Source of the DNA: Candidatus Dormiibacterota bacterium
GTDB lineage: Bacteria; Chloroflexota; Dormibacteria; Dormibacterales; Dormibacteraceae
Length of the DNA: 42,827 bases
Direction of reading: 5' to 3'
Assembly: GCA_003139695.1 (NCBI GenBank)
Contig: PLJM01000023.1
Location: 1 to 42,827, forward strand
In this document: positions 35,464 to 42,827 of the stretch, piece by piece
Layout: the number at the start of each line of letters is the position of its first letter
Position numbering within the stretch: the stretch's first letter is position 1
Made by a program: the position numbers and the translations under genes
Notes under the pieces: generated by a model
The model's database searches: none
What the model was told of the DNA's origin: nothing
What the model saw: only the letters and a program-made list of their open reading frames with translations

Positions 35464-36357
35464 GTGAGCAGATTCCAGTTCACGTTTGAGCAGCTTCGGA
35501 CCTTCGTGGCGGTGGCCGAAACCGAGCATGTGTCGAAGGCTGCGGCCTCCCTGTTTCTCACCCAGGGCGCTGTCACCCAGCAGTTGAGGCACTTCGAGCA
35601 TGCACTCGGCCTTCAGCTCATGGAAAGGGCCGGGCGAGGCGTGCGATTGACCGACGCCGGAAAGGCGCTGGCCACCGCATGCAAGGCGGCGCTCCGAGCG
35701 GTCGAAACCGTGGAAGACACCGCCCGTTCGATGAAGGCGCTCGAGTCAGGCTCTCTGGACCTTGGCGCGAGCCCAACCTGCGCAAGCTATTACCTGCCTT
35801 CTCGCCTATCTGCGTTTTCCGCGCGATACCCCGCGGTGAAGCTGACGCTCACGGTTGAGCCGTCGGCCGCGATTGCGGCCCAGGTGCTCGCGGGCGCTCT
35901 CGACTGCGCGGTCATCGAAGCCGAGCCCCCGCCGGAGCTCGTCGCCGTCGTTCTCGCTCGTGACGAGCTTGTCCTGGTCGCCCACGTGGACCACCCGCTG
36001 TCGCGCTTAGGCCACGTGACTCCCGCCCACCTCGAAAAGTACAGGTTCCTCGGCCGCGGTCCCGGGTGGGCGGGCGAACAGAACGTCCGCAAGATAGTGG
36101 GTCGGGCCTACGACCATTCCGAGATCCTCGATCTGGGCCACCCGGAGTACGTGCGGGCTGCCGCGATCGCCGGACTCGGCTATGCCGTGCTCTCAGTCCT
36201 GGCGGTGGAGGCTGACCTCGCGGGCGGAGTCCTCAAACGGCTGCCCGGGCCTTCTACATTCCGGGAGATCAGCGCGATCAGGCGCCGATCAGAAGGCGGG
36301 CCGACGCTCGAAGAGTTCTGGCGCCACCTGACAGGCGACAGGCGACAAGCATCCTAG
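35464..36357 (+). CDS. LysR-family transcriptional regulator
   Basis: 297 residues. The N-terminal helix-turn-helix is FEQLRTFVAVAETEHVSKAA followed by LFLTQGAVTQQLRHFEHALG, then the usual LMERAGRGVRLTDAGKAL. Residues about 90-297 are the periplasmic-binding-like effector domain (SGSLDLGASPTCASYYLP, ALDCAVIEAEPP). GTG start at 35464. The divergent flp-pilin gene is 126 bp away and may or may not be its target. The effector cannot be read from sequence. Confidence 0.88.
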   Translation: MSRFQFTFEQLRTFVAVAETEHVSKAAASLFLTQGAVTQQLRHFEHALGLQLMERAGRGVRLTDAGKALATACKAALRAVETVEDTARSMKALESGSLDLGASPTCASYYLPSRLSAFSARYPAVKLTLTVEPSAAIAAQVLAGALDCAVIEAEPPPELVAVVLARDELVLVAHVDHPLSRLGHVTPAHLEKYRFLGRGPGWAGEQNVRKIVGRAYDHSEILDLGHPEYVRAAAIAGLGYAVLSVLAVEADLAGGVLKRLPGPSTFREISAIRRRSEGGPTLEEFWRHLTGDRRQAS

Positions 36358-36987
36358 CTACGCGTTTGTCCTCAGCCAGTCGTTGAGGGGTTTCGCGTCG
36401 GCAAAGACCTTGACGACATGCTTGCGCGCCGTGCTGCTTCCGAGCCACGGCTGCAGCCCAAAGTTCTTGTAGATGTAGAGAATCTTGTGGCGCAGGAAGC
36501 GAGCCCTTTCGTGGTCTTGTGGGAGGCCGGCCGGGACTCGCTTCAGGGCCTCGCCGCCGATCCCGTAGCCGGCCTTTTCCAGCCTGGCGACGATCGCGGC
36601 CAGCTGGGCGCCGGTGGCGTCAGCCGCCACCCTCTTTCGGTATTTGGTGAGCTGTTGCGGTGTCAGCTCGTAACGACCCGCGGCGACGGTGAAGCCGCGC
36701 GCGTCCAGCGATATGTAGCCGCCATGGCCGTTCATGCCGGCGGTGGCCGCGATGTTCGTCTTGTAGGGCGACTTGTCTTTCGAGAAGCGAATGTCGCGAT
36801 TGGCTCGAAAGACCTTGCCTTCGCCATACTCGCCGGCCAGCGATTCGACGAGCGCGACCATTGGACCCTTGACCGCTGCCTCGTAGGTTTTGCGGTTGGC
36901 TTCGAAATAGCGCTTCGAGTTGTCCAGCTCGAGCCCGATGAAGAATGGCTGAAACTCCTCGGGCCAGCCGCGAAACATCGTGGTCAT
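36358..36987 (-). CDS. DUF2461-family protein
   Basis: 209 residues matching the DUF2461 family: FRGWPEEFQPFFIGLELDNS at the start, NRKTYEAAVKGPMVALVESL, then IRFSKDKSPYKTNIAATAG and YISLDARGFTVAAGRYELTP. The family has unknown function. Start ATG 36987 (MTTMFRG); the frame extends upstream only as antisense of the ABC ATPase gene. It is divergent from that gene by 34 bp. Confidence 0.85.
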   Translation of the reverse strand: MTTMFRGWPEEFQPFFIGLELDNSKRYFEANRKTYEAAVKGPMVALVESLAGEYGEGKVFRANRDIRFSKDKSPYKTNIAATAGMNGHGGYISLDARGFTVAAGRYELTPQQLTKYRKRVAADATGAQLAAIVARLEKAGYGIGGEALKRVPAGLPQDHERARFLRHKILYIYKNFGLQPWLGSSTARKHVVKVFADAKPLNDWLRTNA

Positions 36988-37021
36988 ACGTCGCGAAAAG
37001 GTTAACCGCGAGAATGGTGAC

Positions 37022-37981
37022 ATGGAAGGCAACGCAATCGAGACGCGCGGGCTCAGGCGCGTCTTCAAGACCCGCAATCGAGTCGTCGAGGCGGTGGCCG
37101 GAGTCGACATGACGGTCCCGAAGGGTGAGATCTTCGGATTTCTCGGGCCAAATGGCGCGGGCAAGACGACCACCTTGCGCATGCTTGCCACCCTCCTTCC
37201 GCCCAGCGGCGGCACCGCGATGGTGGCCGGGTGCGACCTCCTGAAGCAGCCAGGCCAGGTGCGCGAGCGCATTGGATATGTGGGCCAGGCGGGAGGCTCA
37301 GACCGAGAGATCATGGGCCGGACAGAGCTGGTCTTTCAGGGCCGGCTGTATGGAATGTCCCTTGCCGCCGCGAAGAAGCGCGCCGCCGACCTCATCGCGA
37401 TGCTGGAGCTGGAGGTGTGCGCGGACCGCAAGGTCGCGACGTATTCCGGCGGCCAGAAGCGCCGGCTCGACATCGGGCTCGGGCTCGTCCACGACCCGCA
37501 GCTCCTATTCCTCGACGAACCGACCACCGGCCTCGACCCACAGAGCAGAGCGCGCGTTTGGGACGAGGTTCGCCGCATGCACGACCGCGGCACGACCGTC
37601 TTTCTGACCACGCACTACCTGGACGAGGCCGATGCTCTGTGCGACCGGATCGCGATCATCGACCACGGCAAGATCGTGGCCGTGGGCTCACCTGAGGAAC
37701 TCAAGCGCGAGGTCGCAGGCGACCTGGTGACATTGAGCGTGGTGGGCAACCTGCCGGCCGCATTCGACCTGCTCAAAGGCCAACCATTCGTGCGCGAGGC
37801 CACGACCGAAGAGGGAATGGTGAGGCTCTACGTCGACCGCGGCGAGGTCGCGATGCCGGCGATCCTGCGCCTGCTCGATTCGGCCGGGCTGCAGCTGGTG
37901 ACGATCGGACTGCAGCGCCCGAGCCTCGATGACGTGTTCTTGCGGAAGACCGGCCGCTCCCTGCGGGAGACGGCAGCGTGA
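37022..37981 (+). CDS. DrrA-like ABC transporter ATPase
   Basis: 319 residues. Walker A FLGPNGAGKTTTL, ABC signature YSGGQKRRLDIG and Walker B LLFLDEPTTGLDP are intact, with the switch His in LTTHYLDEA. The extended C-terminal region (about 80 residues) is typical of DrrA-type daunorubicin-resistance and related exporters. Start ATG 37022; frame open slightly upstream. It is coupled by GTGA to the ABC-2 permease, so both make one exporter of drug- or lipid-like substrate. There is no biosynthetic cluster nearby to suggest which. Confidence 0.9.
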   Translation: MEGNAIETRGLRRVFKTRNRVVEAVAGVDMTVPKGEIFGFLGPNGAGKTTTLRMLATLLPPSGGTAMVAGCDLLKQPGQVRERIGYVGQAGGSDREIMGRTELVFQGRLYGMSLAAAKKRAADLIAMLELEVCADRKVATYSGGQKRRLDIGLGLVHDPQLLFLDEPTTGLDPQSRARVWDEVRRMHDRGTTVFLTTHYLDEADALCDRIAIIDHGKIVAVGSPEELKREVAGDLVTLSVVGNLPAAFDLLKGQPFVREATTEEGMVRLYVDRGEVAMPAILRLLDSAGLQLVTIGLQRPSLDDVFLRKTGRSLRETAA

Positions 37982-38742
37982 TGAAGGTTCTGCGCGACAC
38001 ATGGCTCGTGTTCGGCCGCTACTGGGGCCTGTTCATTCACAACCCGGTGTGGGTCGTTATCGGTGTCGTGCAGCCGCTGCTGTACCTGCTCCTCTTTGCA
38101 CCATTGCTGTCGTCAATCGCAAAGACGCCGGGCTTTCCGTCCGGCGGCGCCTACAACGTGTTTGTGCCAGGGCTCCTGGTCCAGCTCGGAATGTTTGGGG
38201 CTGCAGGGGTCGGGTTCAGCCTCATCGCCGAGCTGCGAATGGGGGTGATCGAGCGGTTGAGGGTCACGCCGGTCAGCCGCGTTTCTCTGTTGCTCGGCCG
38301 TGCGCTCCGCGACATTCTTTCGATCGTCGTCCAGTCGCTGATCTTGATCGTGCTCGCGCTGCCTTTCGGCCTGAGCATTAATCCGATCGGCGTCGTCGTA
38401 GTTCTGGCGCTGATCGCGTTGATCGGCCTGCTGACGGCCTCGATCGCGTACGCCGCGGCGTTGTGGCTGCGCAGCGAGGACAGCTACGCCCCTCTGATAT
38501 TCACCTCGAGCTTGCCGATCCTCCTGCTGTCAGGGGTGCTGCTGCCACTGGGTCTTGCACCACAGTGGCTTCGTAGCATCGCGGCGCTTAATCCGCTGTC
38601 GTACGCGGTCGACGCTGCCCGGGCAGTATTCCTCGGCCACCTGGGCAATCCGAGCGTGGTCAAGGGGGTCGCCCTGATGGCGGTGCTGTCGATCCTCGCC
38701 GTCATCCTCGGCGCGCGCGCATTCGGCCGGGCGGTGGCTTAG
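37978..38742 (+). CDS. DrrB-like ABC-2 transporter permease
   Basis: 254 residues with six membrane spans: an early WVVIGVVQPLLYLLLFAPLL span, then AYNVFVPGLLVQLGMFGAAG, and the ABC-2 signature LNPLSYAVDAARAVFLG near the C-terminus. It pairs with the ATPase just upstream; GTG 37978 overlaps its stop as GTGA (an ATG follows directly at 37981). It is convergent with the GH4 gene, 6 bp apart. Confidence 0.88.
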   Translation: MMKVLRDTWLVFGRYWGLFIHNPVWVVIGVVQPLLYLLLFAPLLSSIAKTPGFPSGGAYNVFVPGLLVQLGMFGAAGVGFSLIAELRMGVIERLRVTPVSRVSLLLGRALRDILSIVVQSLILIVLALPFGLSINPIGVVVVLALIALIGLLTASIAYAAALWLRSEDSYAPLIFTSSLPILLLSGVLLPLGLAPQWLRSIAALNPLSYAVDAARAVFLGHLGNPSVVKGVALMAVLSILAVILGARAFGRAVA

Positions 38743-38748
38743 GGGTCG

Positions 38749-40050
38749 CTACTCGAAGGCGCTCAGGCTCGCGCGTTCGGCTTCCCACATCTCGTTGAAC
38801 AGGTTCTCTATCTCTTCCAGAGAGCAAACCGCGGCGGTCAGAGGATCCAGCATCAACGCGTACTTCGCCTTCTGTCGATCGCGCTCGAGCAGAGCCTCCA
38901 CCACGAGCTCGTGCACCGCCATGTGTGAGCGGTTGAGCGCGGCCAGCTGCTCCGGGAGGTTGCCGAACTTCACGGGGCGGATGCCGTCTGGCCCCACCGT
39001 GCATTCGACCTCGACGCAGCCGTCCGGCAGGTTCTCGATGCTTCCGGCGTTGACGACATTTCCGTGGATGCTGGCCGGGCGTCCGTGCTCCATCGCCTCG
39101 ATGATGTGGGACGCGTACTCGTAGCTCCGCTGCATCGGGATCTCGGTCTCGCCTCGCAGCATCGAATGGATCCGCTCGTCGTTGTCCTTGCGCCAGTCCG
39201 GCCAGTTGTTCGCGTAGAAGCCGCTCTCTCCGAGGTAGCCGGGCCGCGCGTACTTCTTCACGAGATCGGGCCGCTTCCGGAAGTACGGGACGTACTCGGA
39301 GAAGTGACCGCTTGACTCCGTCACGAACGCGCCCATGCGCAGCATCAGCTCGAAGCGGACCGGGTCGCGCTCGTAGTATTCAGGCTGCGCCGCGCGCCCG
39401 CGCAGCAGTGGGTACATGTCCTTGCCGTGGTGCTCGAGCTTGGTGAACCACGCGTTGTGGTTGATGCCGGCACACCGCCAGGTCAGCTCGTCGTATGGCA
39501 CGTCGAGGAACTCGGCGAGGAGCCTGGAGGTGCCCTGCACGCTGTGACAGAGGCCCACGATCTGCAAGCCAGTCGCGCGGCTGGCCGCGAGCGTGAGGAT
39601 CGACATCGGGTTCGTGTAGTTGAGGACGACTGCACGCGGAGCGACCCGCTCCACGTCGGCCACGATCTCCAGCCATGCCGGCCCGGTTCTCAACGCTTTG
39701 AAGATGCCGCCTGGCCCGATCGTATCGCCGATGCATTGGTCGATCCCGTATTTCATCGGGATGTCGTAGTCGTGCCGCACGTTCTGCAGACCCGCTACCT
39801 CGATCGAGTTGACCACGTAGTCGGTGCCCATCAGAACGTCGAGCCGCTCGGTCGACGCCTCGACGGTCCAGGCCTTGCCCGACAGCTCGACCAGCCTTTC
39901 GGCGATGCGACGCGCAAGATCTAGCCGGTCCGGATCGATATCGACCAGTGCGAAAATTCCGCGGTCGAGACCGTCAACGGCGAGGATGTCGGTCATCACC
40001 TGGCGTGCGAACACGGCGCTGCCGGCCCCCACCAACGTCACCTTCGGCAT
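38749..40050 (-). CDS. GH4 glycosidase, alpha-galactosidase-like
   Basis: 433 residues of glycoside hydrolase family 4, which uses NAD+ and Mn2+. The dinucleotide motif is VTLVGAGSAVFARQVMTDIL; the metal ligands are the Cys in GLCHSVQGTS and the His in GINHNAWF. YTNPMSILT is another family block. The overall pattern fits MelA-like alpha-galactosidases rather than 6-phospho-glycosidases, but the exact sugar is uncertain. It has no signal peptide. It is divergent from the ABM-like gene across 136 bp. Confidence 0.88.
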   Translation of the reverse strand: MPKVTLVGAGSAVFARQVMTDILAVDGLDRGIFALVDIDPDRLDLARRIAERLVELSGKAWTVEASTERLDVLMGTDYVVNSIEVAGLQNVRHDYDIPMKYGIDQCIGDTIGPGGIFKALRTGPAWLEIVADVERVAPRAVVLNYTNPMSILTLAASRATGLQIVGLCHSVQGTSRLLAEFLDVPYDELTWRCAGINHNAWFTKLEHHGKDMYPLLRGRAAQPEYYERDPVRFELMLRMGAFVTESSGHFSEYVPYFRKRPDLVKKYARPGYLGESGFYANNWPDWRKDNDERIHSMLRGETEIPMQRSYEYASHIIEAMEHGRPASIHGNVVNAGSIENLPDGCVEVECTVGPDGIRPVKFGNLPEQLAALNRSHMAVHELVVEALLERDRQKAKYALMLDPLTAAVCSLEEIENLFNEMWEAERASLSAFE

Positions 40051-40186
40051 GGCGCCGAAAATTCTAACGCCGCTCCGACTCTCTATTCGCGCTCCGCCGC
40101 AAGCGTCCCAGGAATCTGGGATGGGGTGGCCGCTGGGCTGGGCTCAGTCTTCTGCTGTAGGACTTCACACAGCAAAAGGAGACGAC

Positions 40187-40477
40187 ATGTACGCGAGAAC
40201 ATCGACTTGGGCGGGCACCCCAGAGGCACTCGACAGGTGGGCGCGCCACGTCACCGACAAGGTTGGTCCGATGGTGGCCGGGCTGCCTGACAACGCCGGT
40301 GCATACTTCTTTGTCGACCGAGACCAGGGACGTGCTCTCACGCTCACGCTGTGGACGTCGGAGAGCGCCGCGTTGAGGAGCGACGAGACCGCCGACAAGA
40401 GCCGCGAATCGACAGTGGCCGCGACCGGCGTCGAGCTGCTTGAGCGAGGGCGGTTTGAGGTGGTGGGCAAGGTCTAG
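40187..40477 (+). CDS. ABM/Dabb-like small protein
   Basis: 96 residues starting YARTSTWAGTPEALDRWARH. The beta-alpha-beta pattern with AYFFVDRDQGRALTLTLWTSESAALRSDE resembles the dimeric alpha/beta barrel of antibiotic biosynthesis monooxygenase-type proteins. No catalytic residue can be assigned. Strong ribosome site AAAGGAG at 40175-40181. It probably shares a transcript with the LuxR-type gene 34 bp downstream. Confidence 0.65.
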   Translation: MYARTSTWAGTPEALDRWARHVTDKVGPMVAGLPDNAGAYFFVDRDQGRALTLTLWTSESAALRSDETADKSRESTVAATGVELLERGRFEVVGKV

Positions 40478-40511
40478 GCTCGCCGCGCCCGACAAGTAGT
40501 AAGGAGACGCT

Positions 40512-41630
40512 TTGAAATCCGGCCCGGCGCTCGACGATCTGGTCGCAGTCATCATCGAGACCTGCCGGGCCGGACTCGAGCCGGACGCCCTGCGCGCGGC
40601 GGTGCTTCCACGGCTGCGTAAGGCAGTCCCTGTGGATGCGGTTTGGTGGGCCACCGTCGACCCCGCCACGCTCCTCTATACACACGCCTACCGCGAGGAA
40701 TTACCTACCGATTCAGGGCCTTACTTCGTCGACAACGAGTTCCTGCGAAATGACGTCAACAAATGGACGGAGCTCGCGCACGACCGGGCGGGTGTGCGAA
40801 CGCTCGTCACCGCGACCGATGGAATCCTGGCGCGCAGCCCTCGCTACCGGGACATCTTCGAACCCTTGGGCCTCGCCGACGAATTGCGTGCGGTGTTTCG
40901 TGCCCGCGGCGCAGTGTGGGGATTCATGTGCCTGCATCGCGAAACAGGAGCCGTTTTCACGCCGCAGGAACAAGGCTTCATTCACCGGATCGCACCGCAC
41001 CTCGCCGAAGGCGTCCGCCTCGGGTTGCTGGTGCAGTGCGCGGATCGGGACGATCTGGTTGAGTCGCCGGGGCTGATCCTGCTCGCCCCCGACAACAGCG
41101 TGGTCGGCAGGAACCCGGCGTCGGATCAGTGGCTCGAGGAGCTGGGCTGGCAGGAGGCGGGCGAGATCCCGATCGAGATTCATTCGCTGGCAGCCCGGCT
41201 GCGTCGTGCGGACGCGTCGACGAACCTCTCCCCGCTGCGGGTCAGGACCAAGAGTGGCCGCTGGATCATCCTGCAGGCTTCGTGGGTCTCCGGCGAGGAC
41301 CGCAGCGTGATCGCTGTGATCATCCAGGAGGCGACACCGCGTGAGGTGGCGCCGATCGTGATGAGCGCCTACGGCCTCAGCGAGCAGGAGCGCGCAGTCA
41401 GCGGCCTGGTCTTTCAGGGGCAGTCAACCCACGCGATCTCGCAGCATCTGCACATCGCAGAACACACAGTCCAGGACCACCTGAAGTCGATCTTCGACAA
41501 GACTGGCGTGCGGAGCCGGCGCGAGCTGGTCGCAACGGTGTTCCGGCAGCGCTATCTACCTCGGATGAAAGTCGGCGACCAGCGCAGTCCATCGGGCTAC
41601 TTCGCAGAGCGCGCAAGCACCTCTCCCTAG
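40512..41630 (+). CDS. LuxR-type regulator with GAF-like sensor
   Basis: 372 residues. The C-terminal DNA-binding domain is LSEQERAVSGLVFQGQSTHA with HLHIAEHTVQDHLKSIFDKT, a normal LuxR helix-turn-helix. Residues 1-180 look like a GAF-type sensory region (VPVDAVWWATVDPATLL, FRARGAVWGFMCLHRETG, FTPQEQGFIHRIAPHLAEGVRL). A PAS-like stretch lies between. There is no receiver domain. Start TTG 40512, with AAGGAG at 40501-40506, five bases before it. Confidence 0.82.
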   Translation: MKSGPALDDLVAVIIETCRAGLEPDALRAAVLPRLRKAVPVDAVWWATVDPATLLYTHAYREELPTDSGPYFVDNEFLRNDVNKWTELAHDRAGVRTLVTATDGILARSPRYRDIFEPLGLADELRAVFRARGAVWGFMCLHRETGAVFTPQEQGFIHRIAPHLAEGVRLGLLVQCADRDDLVESPGLILLAPDNSVVGRNPASDQWLEELGWQEAGEIPIEIHSLAARLRRADASTNLSPLRVRTKSGRWIILQASWVSGEDRSVIAVIIQEATPREVAPIVMSAYGLSEQERAVSGLVFQGQSTHAISQHLHIAEHTVQDHLKSIFDKTGVRSRRELVATVFRQRYLPRMKVGDQRSPSGYFAERASTSP

Positions 41631-41656
41631 AGGCCGGCATTTGCGGCCAAACACTC

Positions 41657-41695
41657 TTGCTTTGGTTGCCAAACTGCGATAGAGTAGTTTGCAAC
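41657..41695 (+). promoter_or_regulatory. Promoter with overlapping inverted repeat
   Basis: A -35-like TTGCTT (41657-41662) and a -10-like TAGAGT (41680-41685) are spaced by 17 bp. The inverted repeat GTTGCCAAACT (41665-41675) with AGTTTGCAAC (41686-41695), matching apart from one extra C, brackets the -10. This is a likely repressor operator for the gene pair at 41703-42690. Confidence 0.55.
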
Positions 41696-41702
41696 GCAAA
41701 CC

Positions 41703-42365
41703 ATGATGTCTACCCCGGTTAACGCTGCTCGTCAGGCCGCACGGATCGCGGGCCGATTTCGGGATCTTCAGGGCCTGCGCCAAGCTGTGGCCGGGGTCGG
41801 TCTGCTCCTGCTTTTCGGTTTGGAGATGACCTTTCCCCTGTCATCTGCCGATATCCGCGCCGCAGGCATCGCCGTGGAGCTGTGGGAACTCGCCTTGCTG
41901 GTGGTTGGCAGTGCGCTCACTGTCCTCGCCTTCCTTTGGGTCACAGCGTGGTATCGCCGCCACTACGGCGAGGTGGAGCAAACCCGCAGCCAGAAGAGAT
42001 TGGGCAAGTTCATCGGTGGAGGCGGGGCGGTCGCGTTCATTTTGCCGTTCGAGATCGAGACGTCCGCCATGATCTATGGACACTCGGTGCCGGTGAATCT
42101 CATGGATTTCACCTTGGCTCTGTGGATCATCGCGTACTGGCTCTACCTCGGCCGGCCGTTCTGGCATTACCCCGTGCTTGCCGCCATCGGATTCGGTCTC
42201 GGCATTGCCTCGATCGCAGGAATCCCGCCCGCGACGTTTGCCTGGCACCTCCGTGAGGCAACACTCTATATCGCCGTTGCCAGCATCGCCGGCGGCGTTA
42301 TCGACCACATGATCCTGACGAGATCGCTGTCTCGATCCGAGAGCCCGGTTGGCCTCGAGTCTTGA
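41703..42365 (+). CDS. Membrane protein, unknown function
   Basis: 220 residues, about six membrane spans (QAVAGVGLLLLFGLEMTF; WELALLVVGSALTVLAFLWV; FTLALWIIAYWLYLG; YPVLAAIGFGLGIASIAG; LYIAVASIAGGVIDHMIL). A basic, soluble loop with RRHYGEVEQTRSQKR lies after the second span. No family recognised, though similar proteins often occur with a winged-helix gene. Two ATG codons in a row (41703, 41706). It overlaps the regulator gene by 17 bp. Confidence 0.75.
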   Translation: MMSTPVNAARQAARIAGRFRDLQGLRQAVAGVGLLLLFGLEMTFPLSSADIRAAGIAVELWELALLVVGSALTVLAFLWVTAWYRRHYGEVEQTRSQKRLGKFIGGGGAVAFILPFEIETSAMIYGHSVPVNLMDFTLALWIIAYWLYLGRPFWHYPVLAAIGFGLGIASIAGIPPATFAWHLREATLYIAVASIAGGVIDHMILTRSLSRSESPVGLES

Positions 42366-42690
42366 AGACATCGATCCGCTGGACCGGCTCGTGCACGAGC
42401 CGGCCCGGCTGGTCATCCTGACCGCGCTCGCCTCCTGCGCCAGTGCCGACTTCGTGTTTCTACAGCGCGTGACACGATTGACCAACGGGAACCTCTCGGC
42501 TCATCTTTCGAAGTTGTATGAGGCGGGACTGGTTTCGATCGAGAAGCGGTTCATCGACAAGAAGCCCAATACCCGCGTAGCGATCACTGCCAAGGGAAGG
42601 CATGCGGTCGAGGAGCACTGGGCGCGGTTGGAGCAGCTGCGGGCAGGCGCGCGGGAATTGACGCCTCAATCTGGGAAGCCTCACCGCTAG
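42349..42690 (+). CDS. Winged-helix transcriptional regulator
   Basis: 113 residues. DRLVHEPARLVILTALAS, then FVFLQRVTRLTNGNLSAHLSKLYEAGLVSIEK and TRVAITAKGRHAVEEHW, a single winged helix of the ArsR/PadR-like type with a short C-terminal helix. No metal-binding Cys. TTG start at 42349, overlapping the membrane gene, so they are translationally coupled. It may bind the inverted repeat at 41665-41695. The remaining 137 bp of the window show no feature. Confidence 0.78.
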   Translation: MASSLEDIDPLDRLVHEPARLVILTALASCASADFVFLQRVTRLTNGNLSAHLSKLYEAGLVSIEKRFIDKKPNTRVAITAKGRHAVEEHWARLEQLRAGARELTPQSGKPHR

Positions 42691-42827
42691 CGGTTCATCG
42701 CGCGAGCGGAACGGTAGGCGCGGCCACACTTCGGGATTCCGCCATTTGGGCTCAGATGGTCGCACCCAACGGGTGTGGATAGCGCGATTCGCGCCCACTT
42801 CGCGAGATGAAAATCTGGTCGGGGAGG

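Noticed and set aside
36988..37314. N-terminal extension of the DUF2461 gene
   Set aside because: It is antisense to the ABC ATPase Walker A region; the family starts at MFRGWPEEFQ.

Overview
This is a 42.8 kb GC-rich window of an aerobic, heterotrophic bacterium. GTG and TTG starts are common, and neighbouring genes are often coupled by ATGA or GTGA overlaps. The gene set (phenylacetyl-CoA epoxidase, HutF-type histidine degradation, DrrAB-like exporter, Flp-type pilin, long Asp/Arg-rich GGDEF protein) suggests a soil lineage near Dormibacterota, Chloroflexota or Actinomycetota. That placement is inference: there is no rRNA or other marker gene here. I see no transposase, phage gene or CRISPR array. 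The only mobile trace is a 218 bp MITE-like element.

Layout. 0-5.6 kb: HMG-CoA lyase and nitrilase on minus; a tiny DUF1059-like gene and a conserved hypothetical on plus; a lipoprotein facing an RnfD/UnbU-like membrane protein across a 46 bp gap that holds an inverted repeat. 5.6-8.9 kb: a stress cluster with a truncated haemoglobin, an AhpD-like peroxidase whose second redox Cys codon is an in-frame UGA, a frameshifted small membrane gene, a DUF1003 protein, and a divergent arsM/arsR pair with twin operators. 8.9-12.7 kb: a diguanylate cyclase with about 570 residues of 98-residue repeats, a GT87-type membrane glycosyltransferase and tRNA-His. 12.75-15.1 kb: a paa operon in which PaaD is split into two separate genes. 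15.1-18.6 kb: a minus-strand operon with fdhD. 18.6-22.8 kb: the MITE, an RDD protein, zwf, a second GT87-type protein and a small membrane protein. 22.9-33.3 kb: eight minus-strand genes, ppk1-CHAD-sixA-alkD-hutH-hutU-hutF-hutI, with no gap at any junction. 33.5-42.8 kb: GH13 glucosidase, Flp pilin, LysR regulator, DUF2461 protein, DrrAB-like ABC exporter, GH4 glycosidase, ABM-like protein with a LuxR regulator, and a membrane protein with a winged-helix regulator.

The most notable feature is the probable selenoprotein at 5592-6182. Two reading frames that look like separate genes are one AhpD-family gene interrupted only by TGA at 5934-5936. That TGA sits exactly where the family has the second Cys of its CxxC motif, and a SECIS-like hairpin follows it. 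Next in interest are the split PaaD, the polyphosphate/repair/histidine operon, and the GGDEF protein whose repeats each appear to copy the start of its own catalytic domain.
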